From positions 1 to 58,695 of the forward strand of contig CAJTLE010000002.1 in NCBI GenBank assembly GCA_910577085.1: a DNA stretch of 58,695 bases. The letters are read 5' to 3'. How positions within the stretch are numbered: the first letter of the stretch is position 1; each line of letters begins with the position of its first letter. The notes beneath the pieces were generated by a model, which worked only from the letters and a program-made list of their open reading frames with translations, did no database searches and was not told where the DNA came from. Source of the stretch: an uncultured Allobaculum sp. Lineage in GTDB: Bacteria; Bacillota_I; Bacilli_A; Erysipelotrichales; Erysipelotrichaceae. Positions 24,585 to 32,528 of the stretch are shown piece by piece. The position numbers and the translations under genes are program-made.

Positions 24585-26975
24585 TCATTCCAGCTTTACT
24601 TCAATGACCGTATCATCCTGCAGCGGTGTATCGGCTTCAATACTTTGCCAGTTGACACGGCCATAGCCATCTGAACTGATCGAGATGCCGGTTAACTGCC
24701 AGAAGGCCGTGATGTCTTTGCGTGTCCAGCCGATCATGTCTGGCATTTTTCGTTCTGGACCATTGGTCAGAAGCAATACATTGTCATTGGAGTTGATCGT
24801 TGTTCCTGGGTCCGGGAACTGGTTGACGATGGTATCGCCATTGCCGATGACAACAGTGTTGACGGATTTATCGGACAGACTCTGCGTGGCGTAGTCGAGC
24901 GAATGAGAAATCAAAGAAGGCATCTGGGCAGTAGTCCATTCCTGATGTGGTTCTGTGACACTCTGATCCGTTCCGGTGTTGACGTTCTGCGCTTTCAGGG
25001 CAGCAGCCATGATGTTTTTAAATGGATCAGCTGAGTAGTTCAGATAGTCCGGACCCTGCATGCCATAGCAGATCAGCACTTTTGGATCATCGGCTGGCGC
25101 AGCGGCCAGAACAGTTGAGGTGTAGTTGGTTTTGTCGTAAGTACCTGTGGCTTCGTTGTAAATTTCACCGGTACCAGTTTTCAGAGCCATATCGACACCA
25201 TCCATCCGGAATCGTTCACCGGTCATGCCATCATCCATGACATGACGCATCAGGTCGATGGTCTGATGAGCCGTGTCGGCTTGAATTGGCGTTCCAACAG
25301 GTTCGGGATTGAATTTCTGAATGGTCTCATTGGTCAATGGGTCAATAATAGAATCCACAACGTAAGGTTTCATCATGATGCCATCATTAAAGACTGCCGT
25401 ATAGGCTTTGCACAATTCCAGAATGGTCATGGAAGAAGCCTGACCAAATCCGGAAGAGAGATAGTCGGTTGCACTTTCGTTGTTGCACACCCCGGTGACT
25501 TCATTTAAGAACGGAATGTTTGTTGCATCAAACAGCTCAAAGGCATCCAGGTATCGTGTGACGGTATCTTTGTTCAGATAGTTGGACAGCAGTTCGCAAA
25601 GCGCAATGTTGGAGGAATGCGCCAGACCATCCGCAAACGTCAGAGTTCCATAGTCAGTTCCCAGGGCGTCCATGATCACAGGGTATTCAGTAGGCGTGTC
25701 GGCACTGACCCGCGTGATTTTACCGGTATATTCATCAACGACATAGTGGAATTCGCCGGCCCGATAGTATTCGTTATACGGATACACACCGGCATCAATG
25801 GCCATGGCGTAGTAGATTGGTTTGATGACCGACCCCGGTTCGAGGGGACTTTCAGAGATCTTGTCGGTATAGGACGGGATGACCAGGTGAGTGTTCTGGT
25901 CGAAGGTTGGATAGGATCCCCAGCCAAGAATCTTACCGGTTTCCGGATCCATGACCAGACACCAAGCCGCGGTAGCCTTGGATTGGGCCATGGTCTGCTG
26001 GAGATTGTCTTCGATCGTCTGCTGAAGGGAAGAGTCAAGGGTCAGCTTGACGGTTTCGCCATTGGAGGCTTCCTGAAGCACCTGTTTGCTTCCCGGCAGC
26101 TCCTGGTTGAGTTTCGTTGCCCGGTACTGTTCCAGACCGTCTTCACCACCCAGATAGGATTCCATGGCTTTTTCCAGACCGGATTTGCCTGTGATCCGTC
26201 CGGAATCATCCGAGTAGGCCGCAAAGCCAATCATATTGGATGAGAACGGGGTAATTGGATATTCACGTTTGACAGTTTCCACAAAGGAAAGACCGGGAAT
26301 ATTCAGGGCTTCGAGTTTTTCTTTTTCATCTTTGCTGATGCGCTTGGTTCCAGTTCCCAGCTCAATCTGGGATTTGCCATTGGCCTGGCCATCTTTAAGC
26401 AGCTGGAGCAGTTCGTCTTCGTCGACCATGTCGCCTAAAACGGTTTTGATGGCTGAGGCTGCCTGGGCTGGATCTTCGATGTAGTCATCGACATTCTGCT
26501 CATCGGCAACTTTCAGGGCGGCTTCAACCTGGGAAGTCCGGCCATCTTCTTTTGCCTGTTCAAGAACGTTCTGCCGCTGGTAGGCGCGCAGCTGTTCGTC
26601 TTCCTTTTTTTCTTCTTCGGTACGGGTATCGAAGTTTGCGGTAATGGTATAGGCAATCGTCTGGCGGGCGATTGGCTGATTGGAACGGTCAAGAATTTCT
26701 CCGCGCACCCCGGAAATCGTGCGGTACTGCACTGAGTCACGAATCAGGGAATTGAGGGCGGAGTTGCCAGACCACAGATGCTTCTGGCTGACCATGGTAT
26801 AGAGAACCGTGCTGATCGCTAAAGCCATGCACAGCACAAACGAAAAGCCGATCACCAGAATATGCCGGTTGGCTGCCTTATCATCCGGTTTCTTATTCGA
26901 ACGACGACTTGCCTTTGGAGCCTTGGGGGAGGATTGACTCTGGCGGGCAGATCGAGATGTTTTTTTTCTTGGCAT
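24585..26975 (-). CDS. Penicillin-binding protein 2 type transpeptidase with PASTA domains
   Basis: Class B penicillin-binding protein of 796 residues that cross-links peptidoglycan, probably at the division septum (FtsI/PBP2B or SpoVD group). A basic N-terminal tail precedes a single membrane helix (HILVIGFSFVLCMALAIS, about 38-56). The dimerisation domain begins RTISGVRGEILDRSNQPIA. The transpeptidase has the nucleophile in LEPGSVIKPI, the SSN triad in LAHSSNIAL and KTG in MALKTGTGE. Two PASTA domains close the protein (MPSLISHSLDYATQSL and MPDMIGWTRKDI). The ATG at 26975 has AAAGGAGGAAG. It follows mraZ-rsmH-ftsL but a terminator lies between. Confidence 0.95.
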   Translation of the reverse strand: MPRKKTSRSARQSQSSPKAPKASRRSNKKPDDKAANRHILVIGFSFVLCMALAISTVLYTMVSQKHLWSGNSALNSLIRDSVQYRTISGVRGEILDRSNQPIARQTIAYTITANFDTRTEEEKKEDEQLRAYQRQNVLEQAKEDGRTSQVEAALKVADEQNVDDYIEDPAQAASAIKTVLGDMVDEDELLQLLKDGQANGKSQIELGTGTKRISKDEKEKLEALNIPGLSFVETVKREYPITPFSSNMIGFAAYSDDSGRITGKSGLEKAMESYLGGEDGLEQYRATKLNQELPGSKQVLQEASNGETVKLTLDSSLQQTIEDNLQQTMAQSKATAAWCLVMDPETGKILGWGSYPTFDQNTHLVIPSYTDKISESPLEPGSVIKPIYYAMAIDAGVYPYNEYYRAGEFHYVVDEYTGKITRVSADTPTEYPVIMDALGTDYGTLTFADGLAHSSNIALCELLSNYLNKDTVTRYLDAFELFDATNIPFLNEVTGVCNNESATDYLSSGFGQASSMTILELCKAYTAVFNDGIMMKPYVVDSIIDPLTNETIQKFNPEPVGTPIQADTAHQTIDLMRHVMDDGMTGERFRMDGVDMALKTGTGEIYNEATGTYDKTNYTSTVLAAAPADDPKVLICYGMQGPDYLNYSADPFKNIMAAALKAQNVNTGTDQSVTEPHQEWTTAQMPSLISHSLDYATQSLSDKSVNTVVIGNGDTIVNQFPDPGTTINSNDNVLLLTNGPERKMPDMIGWTRKDITAFWQLTGISISSDGYGRVNWQSIEADTPLQDDTVIEVKLE

Positions 26976-27134
26976 AACTTCCTCCTTTCTGATCCGGTCT
27001 GGGGGAGTTTTCCCCATAAGGATCCATTGTGTTCAAGTATTTCAACGTAAAGTGAATCTGCGATTAAAAACAGAGAACTTTAACGTATGTTAGTTAAAAA
27101 AACAATCTTAATTACTTTACTAGAAAAAGGAACA

Positions 27135-27187
27135 AGAAAAAAGAGCAGGATAAAGACCATTCTGTAAGGAAGGACATTTCTGCTCTT
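27135..27187 (-). terminator. Terminator between ftsL and the PBP gene
   Basis: On the minus strand AAGAGCAG, a 31-base loop, CTGCTCTT and then a T-rich run. The loop is long, so termination may be partial. An inverted repeat TTTAAC / GTTAAA at 27079-27098 follows, where the PBP gene would need its own promoter. Confidence 0.55.
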
Positions 27188-27194
27188 GAAGTTT

Positions 27195-27506
27195 CTATTG
27201 GTTTTCGCCGTAGTAGTAGACCCGGTTGGCATCTTCGCTGACCTGGCCCTCAAGCATACCGAGAACGCGGCTTTTTTCTTCAAGCTGGGCGATATCACTT
27301 TTGAGCTGTTCAATCGCCGTCGAGCGTTGAGAAATTTCGTCGGTCAGTTCTTTGTTGCTTACGGATAAATCATTGGCGTAGGAATTCAGAATCAGCCTGG
27401 TCGCACAAAAAAACAGGGCACAGAGCACAAACAAACTGGTCAGGATCTTACCGGTTCTTGTCATGTGGCTTTTTTTTCTGGATTCACTTCTTTTCGTCTT
27501 CTTCAT
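27195..27506 (-). CDS. ftsL: FtsL-like septum protein
   Basis: Small bitopic membrane protein of 103 residues in the position of ftsL. A basic N terminus (MKKTKRSESRKKSH) is followed by one membrane helix (ILTSLFVLCALFFCATRLIL) and a leucine-zipper-like coiled coil outside (LTDEISQRSTAIEQLKSDIAQLEEKSRVL), the layout of FtsL, which joins FtsB/DivIC in the divisome. Sequence conservation in this family is low, so the call rests on layout and place between rsmH and the PBP gene. The start overlaps rsmH; ATG 27506 is used, with GGGGAG 12 bases before it. Confidence 0.85.
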   Translation of the reverse strand: MKKTKRSESRKKSHMTRTGKILTSLFVLCALFFCATRLILNSYANDLSVSNKELTDEISQRSTAIEQLKSDIAQLEEKSRVLGMLEGQVSEDANRVYYYGENQ

Positions 27507-28428
27507 CAGTCCGTTCAACTCCCCTTAATTTTGCGCTGTGCGCTCTGGAGTTTGCCTCCAGTTCTGCTGGCGAAGCCGTGATTGGCTTGCGGTTGACCAG
27601 CCGGTAATTCAAAGTTTCGTTTACTGCCACTGGCATGCGGCGGTTCACTTTTTTCGGTAAGGCACGGTTGGCAAATGCCTGTTTGACAATCCGGTCTTCC
27701 AGCGAGTGGAAGGTGATGACCGCCATGCGGCCGCCTGGTTTAAGACGGTCGAGTCCCTGTTCAAGGGTGGCCGTCAACTGTGGAAGTTCTTTGTTGACTT
27801 CCATACGCAGGGCCTGGAACGTCTGTTTGGCCGGATGGCCTTTTTTGCGTAAAACGGCAGCGGGCAGAGCTGATTTGATGATATCTACCAGTTCGAACGT
27901 GGTCTCAATGGGCTTTTCTTCGCGGGCTTTGACAATTGCCGAAGCAATGCGGCCGGCATTAGGTTCTTCGCCATATTCACGCAGAATGCGAAGCAGTTCT
28001 TCTTTCGGATAGGTGTTGACAATCTTTTGGGCATCCAGATCCTGTGTCTGATCCATGCGCATATCCAGTCTTGCATCATAGCGATACGAGAAACCGCGTT
28101 CTGGATCATCAAACTGTGGAGAAGAAACACCCAGATCCATCAGAATGCCATCAACCTGGCCGACGTTGAGTTCGTCGAGTTTGGCGTTGAATTCTTCAAA
28201 TGGAGCATGAATCAGTGTGAAGTTGCTGCCGATCGCCTCCAGCCTTTTTTGGCTCTCGTCAATCGCACTCTGATCGAGATCGAATGCATATAGATGGCCG
28301 TGGGGGATTCGTTTGAGAATTTCACTCGAGTGGCCGCCGCGTCCTAATGTGCAGTCGACATAAATGCCGTCTGGCTTGATATCCAGCATGTCAATTGCTT
28401 CATCCAGTAATACGCTGATATGTTCCAT
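27484..28428 (-). CDS. rsmH: 16S rRNA (cytosine1402-N4)-methyltransferase
   Basis: RsmH (MraW), 314 residues, methylates C1402 of 16S rRNA. MEHISVLLDEAIDML at the start, YVDCTLGRGGHS (SAM site), GILMDLGVSSPQ and FRYDARLDMRMD-type block (here YRYDARLDMRMDQ), and the C-terminal FHSLEDRIVK and RAHSAKLRGVER are diagnostic. It begins 18 bases after mraZ and its end overlaps ftsL by 23 bases, so the three genes are one translational unit. Confidence 0.97.
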   Translation of the reverse strand: MEHISVLLDEAIDMLDIKPDGIYVDCTLGRGGHSSEILKRIPHGHLYAFDLDQSAIDESQKRLEAIGSNFTLIHAPFEEFNAKLDELNVGQVDGILMDLGVSSPQFDDPERGFSYRYDARLDMRMDQTQDLDAQKIVNTYPKEELLRILREYGEEPNAGRIASAIVKAREEKPIETTFELVDIIKSALPAAVLRKKGHPAKQTFQALRMEVNKELPQLTATLEQGLDRLKPGGRMAVITFHSLEDRIVKQAFANRALPKKVNRRMPVAVNETLNYRLVNRKPITASPAELEANSRAHSAKLRGVERTDEEDEKK

Positions 28429-28446
28429 AGTTTTAGCCTCCGTGAC

Positions 28447-28878
28447 TTAGTCGAGAAGGGTGGTCAGGTTTTCCGCAAACTTCTCGTAGGAAGGAAGCAT
28501 TTCTTCTTGCAGAGCAAGCCATCTTTCTTTGGACCAGATTTCAACCCGATTGGCCACACCGATGATGTAACACTCTTTTTCAAGAGCGGCTTCCTTGACC
28601 AGCGATCCTGGAATGAGGATTCGTCCCTGGCCGTCCGGTTCTACCTCAGTCGCTTTGGCCATAAAAAAGCGCATAAACATACGGGCATCCGGGTTTGTCA
28701 TTGGCAGGGAAGAGTATTTTTTGTAGAGGCTGGTCCACTCTTCGAGTGGATAAACGGTGAGGCAGCCATCCATACCCCGGGTAATGTACACACGTTCACC
28801 GAGTTCTTCGCGGAATTTCGCAGGCATAATCAGCCGCCCCTTACGGTCGATATTGTGCGTGTATTCGCCCATGAACAT
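28447..28878 (-). CDS. mraZ: Transcriptional regulator MraZ
   Basis: DNA-binding repressor of the division and cell-wall cluster, 143 residues with two AbrB/SpoVT-like MraZ repeats. MFMGEYTHNIDRKGRLIMPAKFRE is the first repeat and FFMAKATEVEPDGQGRILIPGSL the second, each with the D-x-K/Q-G-R core. In known systems MraZ forms a ring that binds several short GTGG-type repeats before its own gene. Two such repeats lie directly upstream here, and more lie further away. The start codon sits in the foot of a hairpin (28877-28908). Confidence 0.97.
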   Translation of the reverse strand: MFMGEYTHNIDRKGRLIMPAKFREELGERVYITRGMDGCLTVYPLEEWTSLYKKYSSLPMTNPDARMFMRFFMAKATEVEPDGQGRILIPGSLVKEAALEKECYIIGVANRVEIWSKERWLALQEEMLPSYEKFAENLTTLLD

Positions 28879-28908
28879 GTGTCATCACCTCCCCACTTTG
28901 TGACACAT
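28877..28908 (-). promoter_or_regulatory. Hairpin holding the mraZ ribosome site in its loop
   Basis: Perfect 8-bp arms ATGTGTCA and TGACACAT (28877-28884 and 28901-28908). In the mRNA the loop contains the GGGGAGGTGA ribosome site and the second arm runs into the start codon. The loop also carries the ACAAAGTGGG box, so DNA and RNA signals overlap. Confidence 0.6.
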
Positions 28909-28921
28909 TTACCTACTTTGT
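28892..28921 (-). promoter_or_regulatory. Proximal MraZ-box pair
   Basis: On the minus strand ACAAAGTAGG (28912-28921) and ACAAAGTGGG (28892-28901) are spaced exactly 20 bp, two helical turns. They lie between the -10 box and the start codon of mraZ. AAAGTG-type repeats upstream of mraZ are the known MraZ targets in mollicutes, and GTGG-type repeats in proteobacteria. Confidence 0.65.
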
Positions 28922-28927
28922 AGGTGC

Positions 28928-28956
28928 ATTATACCCCTGAAACCCCCTTTCCTCAA
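28928..28956 (-). promoter_or_regulatory. Promoter of mraZ-rsmH-ftsL
   Basis: On the minus strand TTGAGG (28951-28956), 17-base spacer, TATAAT (28928-28933). The start of transcription would be near 28921, directly at the first MraZ box, so bound MraZ would block the polymerase. Confidence 0.75.
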
Positions 28957-29065
28957 TTCAAATTCCGAAAAGCTTTAGAACTGTGGGGATGAATGTAAAA
29001 AAATAAACACCGAAAATACACTTTAAGTAAAACCGAAATAAGTTGGTCATTTTGAGAATGCAGGG

Positions 29066-29103
29066 AAAGTGGGGGAAAGGGGCGGCAAAAACCACCCTTT
29101 GTG
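29066..29103. promoter_or_regulatory. Middle MraZ-box-like elements
   Basis: AAAGTGGGGG on the plus strand (29066-29075) faces CCACCCTTTGTG (29092-29103), giving two boxes in opposite orientation, about 140-170 bp upstream of the mraZ transcription start. Confidence 0.35.
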
Positions 29104-29342
29104 CCCTTTTTTGGCGAATGCTGTCCAAATTGGACCCAAATGAGCGGTGAAAAGGGCTCGGGTGGGGCGTTGTGCCACAGGTTTAAAGACTGGAAATGTT
29201 CAATTTTCAGACATCCCTGACGAATCTGTAAGAAATAAGAAGCGGATGATGAAGAATTATGAAGAATAGCGAAGAAACGAAGTCTGGCTGGGCACAAAAG
29301 CGGTAAGCCAGCGGGGCACAAGGTGATCATGAGCGTAACGAG

Positions 29343-29667
29343 CCACAATCCACCACCAAAATAGATACCACTTTGTGACACAAAAGCCAGAAATTTTCCA
29401 ACTGAATGGCAGCCAGACGGCTTTTTAGAGTCCTGCAGTACATCTGCCAGGGAAAAGGAGCCACTTTCCACCACCAGGGCATTGCTTTTTTTTTTGCTTC
29501 TTCCAGCAAACCCACTTTCTGCCACGGATAGGATCTCTTCTTGCGTTCAAAAAAGCACCCACTCTCCACCACGGATTCTTTGTTTCAGATTTCGGCTAAG
29601 ATCCACTTTGCCCCACCTCTTTTGCAGGGGTACAGAGATTTGAAAGATTGTCACCTTTCACCACCGG
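29343..29667 (-). repeat. Array of seven GTGG/AAAGTGG repeats far upstream of mraZ
   Basis: On the minus strand the consensus is GGTGGTGGAAAGTGG. Plus-strand positions: 29343-29357 (CCACAATCCACCACC), 29368-29382, 29461-29475, 29512-29525, 29559-29574, 29603-29617 and 29651-29667. All point the same way. The last five are 43-51 bp apart. The copy at 29368 is identical over 15 bases (CCACTTTGTGACACA) to the box at 28893-28907. Each copy has GTGG half-sites 10 bp apart, as MraZ repeats do. Between copies the sequence is unrelated and T- or A-rich. No convincing gene lies in 28957-29943. Confidence 0.7.
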
Positions 29668-29943
29668 AAAAAAGAAGACTCAGATTCTTTCTGGCTTCTG
29701 CCTTTCTTGTAGGTACCTGTCTGGATTGTTGTTTCCTGAGAATTTTTGAAGACTGGATTTGATGCCTGTTCAGCTGCAGCAGAGGATGAAAACGGAGTAA
29801 AGCCGATGCTTGCATTCTGGAAGTAAATTTTGCAACCTGACTTCCACATTATTATGGAACTTGATGTAATGGTTTTCATTTTGGCCCTTCAGTAAGATGA
29901 AACCAGAAAGAAGAGATCAGCTGATAAACAGGAGGTAAGTGCT

Positions 29944-31899
29944 TTGCTGGAAAGACAGAAAAAGCTTCTGCAGCTGCTGGCAGAACAGGACACGCATAAA
30001 CCTGCTTCTTTCTTCAGCAGCAAGCTTAAAGTATCGACGAAGACCATCTACAGTGACCTGCAGGAGTTGGATGGATATTTACGAAAACAGGATTTAACGA
30101 TTGACAGAATTCCCCGAGTCGGTATTCGACTCATCGATCCAAAACGACAGATGGTGCAAAAACTTCAGTTGATTCTAGATGATGAGCCAAAACAGGATCT
30201 CAATCTGGAAGCTCGACGTTTGGTGCTTTTAAAGGAAGTCATCTTAAACGAACGAGCTCCAAATCTTGAAGACCTCTCCGAGCGGTTCATGGTTTCCAAA
30301 ACATCCTTGTACAAGGATCTGGTTTGGCTTAGAAATCTGACCGGAGAGGATGTTCTGGACATTACATCCGGAAGTGAAGGCATTCGATGCGAGGGAGCTG
30401 AACGCAACATTCAGAAAGCCGTCTTTATGGGGGCTATGGCGATCGGATCGCAAAAAGCCAGCGAGATTGGAAAGTCTTTGGACGCCGTAGAACAGACGCT
30501 CTTTGAAACTGATATTTTGCAGGCGGTCAGCCAGGTGCTGCTGGTTGACTACGCAGATCTGAGTGAAGGGGTATCGGAATACTACCTCAACAGTCTGCGC
30601 ACCGTGCTTCTCATATTCTTGACTCGACTGAAAGCCAGTCATCATATGGAACAGGACGAAGACTTTCTGTTCAACACCATCCGCTACATGGAAACCTTTG
30701 TGGTGGCCAACAGCATGGCCCAGCTCTTTAGAGAGGCACTGGATGTCACCTTTACGACAGACGATCTGGAGTATCTGAGCCGTCAGCTGTTTGCCCACCG
30801 CATCACCAGCCGGTTACGACGACGGGATCTATCCTGTGAAGATCTTGCTCTTCGCCTGATTCAGCGTCTCGAAGAGGTTGAAAAAGTCAGTTTGCGAAAT
30901 GATGAACAGCTCCTTCAGGAACTGCGTTACCATCTCCCGCCTATGCTGCTTCGGCTGCGCAAAAACATCCTGGTCGAAAATCCGCTTCTGGACGAGATAA
31001 AGACACAGTATTCGGAACTCTTTCATGTGATCTGGTATGTCCTTTCGATAGTGGAATCAGAATACGATGTGCGCTTGAACGACCATGAAGTTTCCTTCGT
31101 ACTGATCTACTTCCAGCTGGCCTTAGATCGGGTGTCCAGAGCCAGAAATATTCTGGTGATCTGTCCGTACGGGCTGTCGTCTTCCCAGTTGATTCTCTCC
31201 AAGATCCGGCGCTTTCTTCCGTCGAGAGACAATATCGAAGCCGCATCGCTCAAAAAAATGCGGCAGGGTTCTTTGGACAATGTGGATCTGGTGATCACTT
31301 CGGTGGATCCAGGACAGATTCCTGTCCCTTGTGTACGGGTGTCTCCACTGATTACAGATGAAGATCTGATCAAGGTCATGAATACTTATACATCTCATCT
31401 GATCGAGCGTAAGAAAGTTCCGGAAAGCCTGACCAACATCAATACCCCGGTTCTGGCCAGACTGATCAGTCCGCAGCACATTACTCTGCAGGCCGATTTC
31501 AGAACTCGCGAGGAATGCCTGGTTTACCTCTGTTCTCAGCTAGAACAGGAAGGACTGGTCCGGAAAGGTTATCGGGAATCTGTCTTTGCCCGCGAAAAGA
31601 TGGGAGCAACCGGTCTTAGCACTCAGGCGGCTGTTCCGCATGCCGATCCAGAACTGGTTTGTACGTCAGCTGTTTCCATCCTGTCTTTGAAAAAGCCTGT
31701 GCGCTGGGGGGATGTTCAGGTCTCGCTTGTGGTGATGGCCAGTATCAGCGAACAGGATGCCGATCTGTTTCACAACCTGATTATGGAAATTTACAGTCTC
31801 ATTCAGGACCGGAAAACGGTCGATGATCTCTTGTCGATAACTGATTCAAACGAATTGAGCGAGCTGCTCACAATGAAAGGAAAAAGCAATGTACTTTAA
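29944..31899 (+). CDS. PTS-controlled transcriptional activator (BglG/MtlR type)
   Basis: Activator of 651 residues for the PTS operon that follows. Residues 1-60 hold a helix-turn-helix (FFSSKLKVSTKTIYSDLQEL), 85-150 a second one of Mga type (LSERFMVSKTSLYKDL), about 170-395 two PTS regulation domains, about 400-490 an EIIB-like domain with Cys in VICPYGLSSSQ (residue 407), and about 505-650 an EIIA-like domain with His in QAAVPHADPEL. Phosphorylation at these sites tunes activity by substrate and PTS state (family knowledge). The start codon is TTG at 29944 with GGAGG 8 bases before. The stop overlaps the EIIA gene by 11 bases. Confidence 0.93.
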   Translation: MLERQKKLLQLLAEQDTHKPASFFSSKLKVSTKTIYSDLQELDGYLRKQDLTIDRIPRVGIRLIDPKRQMVQKLQLILDDEPKQDLNLEARRLVLLKEVILNERAPNLEDLSERFMVSKTSLYKDLVWLRNLTGEDVLDITSGSEGIRCEGAERNIQKAVFMGAMAIGSQKASEIGKSLDAVEQTLFETDILQAVSQVLLVDYADLSEGVSEYYLNSLRTVLLIFLTRLKASHHMEQDEDFLFNTIRYMETFVVANSMAQLFREALDVTFTTDDLEYLSRQLFAHRITSRLRRRDLSCEDLALRLIQRLEEVEKVSLRNDEQLLQELRYHLPPMLLRLRKNILVENPLLDEIKTQYSELFHVIWYVLSIVESEYDVRLNDHEVSFVLIYFQLALDRVSRARNILVICPYGLSSSQLILSKIRRFLPSRDNIEAASLKKMRQGSLDNVDLVITSVDPGQIPVPCVRVSPLITDEDLIKVMNTYTSHLIERKKVPESLTNINTPVLARLISPQHITLQADFRTREECLVYLCSQLEQEGLVRKGYRESVFAREKMGATGLSTQAAVPHADPELVCTSAVSILSLKKPVRWGDVQVSLVVMASISEQDADLFHNLIMEIYSLIQDRKTVDDLLSITDSNELSELLTMKGKSNVL

Positions 31900-32344
31900 T
31901 CACCATTTATGTCTTTTCCATCAGGACGCTGCGTCCCAGGAAGATATCTTTCGGACCATGGCGGCAAGACTCCAGGATGAGGGATGTGTCAAAGACACCT
32001 TCCTGGATGCCGCGAGCGAGCGCGAACAGGAATATCCAACCGGAATTCTGTTTGAAAACACCGGGTTTGCGATCCCCCATACCGACTCAAAGCACGTCAA
32101 TGAATCCCAGATCTGCTTTGCCTCACTCAAGAGACCCATTCCGTTTGCAAGCATGGTCGACAAAAATGATACCGTCGATGTCGAACTGGTGTTTATGCTG
32201 GCCATGGCTAAACCGCACGAACAGGTTGAAACCCTTCAGAACCTGATGGCTCTCTTCCAGGACCAGGATGCAGTAAAAAAGCTGAAAGAATGTTCAACCG
32301 AACAGGAATTCAACGACATCCTCAAAACAAGAGAAATCTACTAG
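31889..32344 (+). CDS. PTS EIIA component, galactitol/fructose type
   Basis: Cytoplasmic phosphocarrier of 151 residues that passes phosphate from HPr to EIIB. The active His is in TGFAIPHTDSKHV, preceded by YPTGILFEN, as in EIIA-2 (mannitol/fructose/galactitol) proteins. It overlaps the regulator gene by 11 bases, so its supply is tied to the regulator that it may phosphorylate. Confidence 0.93.
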   Translation: MYFNHHLCLFHQDAASQEDIFRTMAARLQDEGCVKDTFLDAASEREQEYPTGILFENTGFAIPHTDSKHVNESQICFASLKRPIPFASMVDKNDTVDVELVFMLAMAKPHEQVETLQNLMALFQDQDAVKKLKECSTEQEFNDILKTREIY

Positions 32345-32355
32345 CTGCAAAGTCG

Positions 32356-32387
32356 GCTCGTCTGCTGCGGCCTGGCGGCGGGCGAGC
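32356..32387 (+). other. GC-rich hairpin between EIIA and EIIC genes
   Basis: A 12-pair stem with three G-T pairs (32356-32367 with 32376-32387) and no T run, followed by a second small palindrome TGGACT / AGTCCA near 32409-32424. It fits an mRNA processing or stabilising element that lets EIIC be made at a different level. Confidence 0.45.
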
Positions 32388-32528
32388 GGATTAATACAAA
32401 AATCCAAAATGGACTGTTAAGTCCAGAATGATCTGAAGTAAAAACACAAAATACTGCGAAATTCAAGATGAAAGACGCAGCACAAAACAGAAAAACAGAA
32501 CGATAAACAACGTAGAAAGGAATTTATC

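Noticed and set aside
28953..29525. Minus-strand open frame of 190 codons upstream of mraZ
   Set aside because: No ribosome site, odd composition, and the repeated boxes it crosses translate similarly only in part and shift frame between copies.
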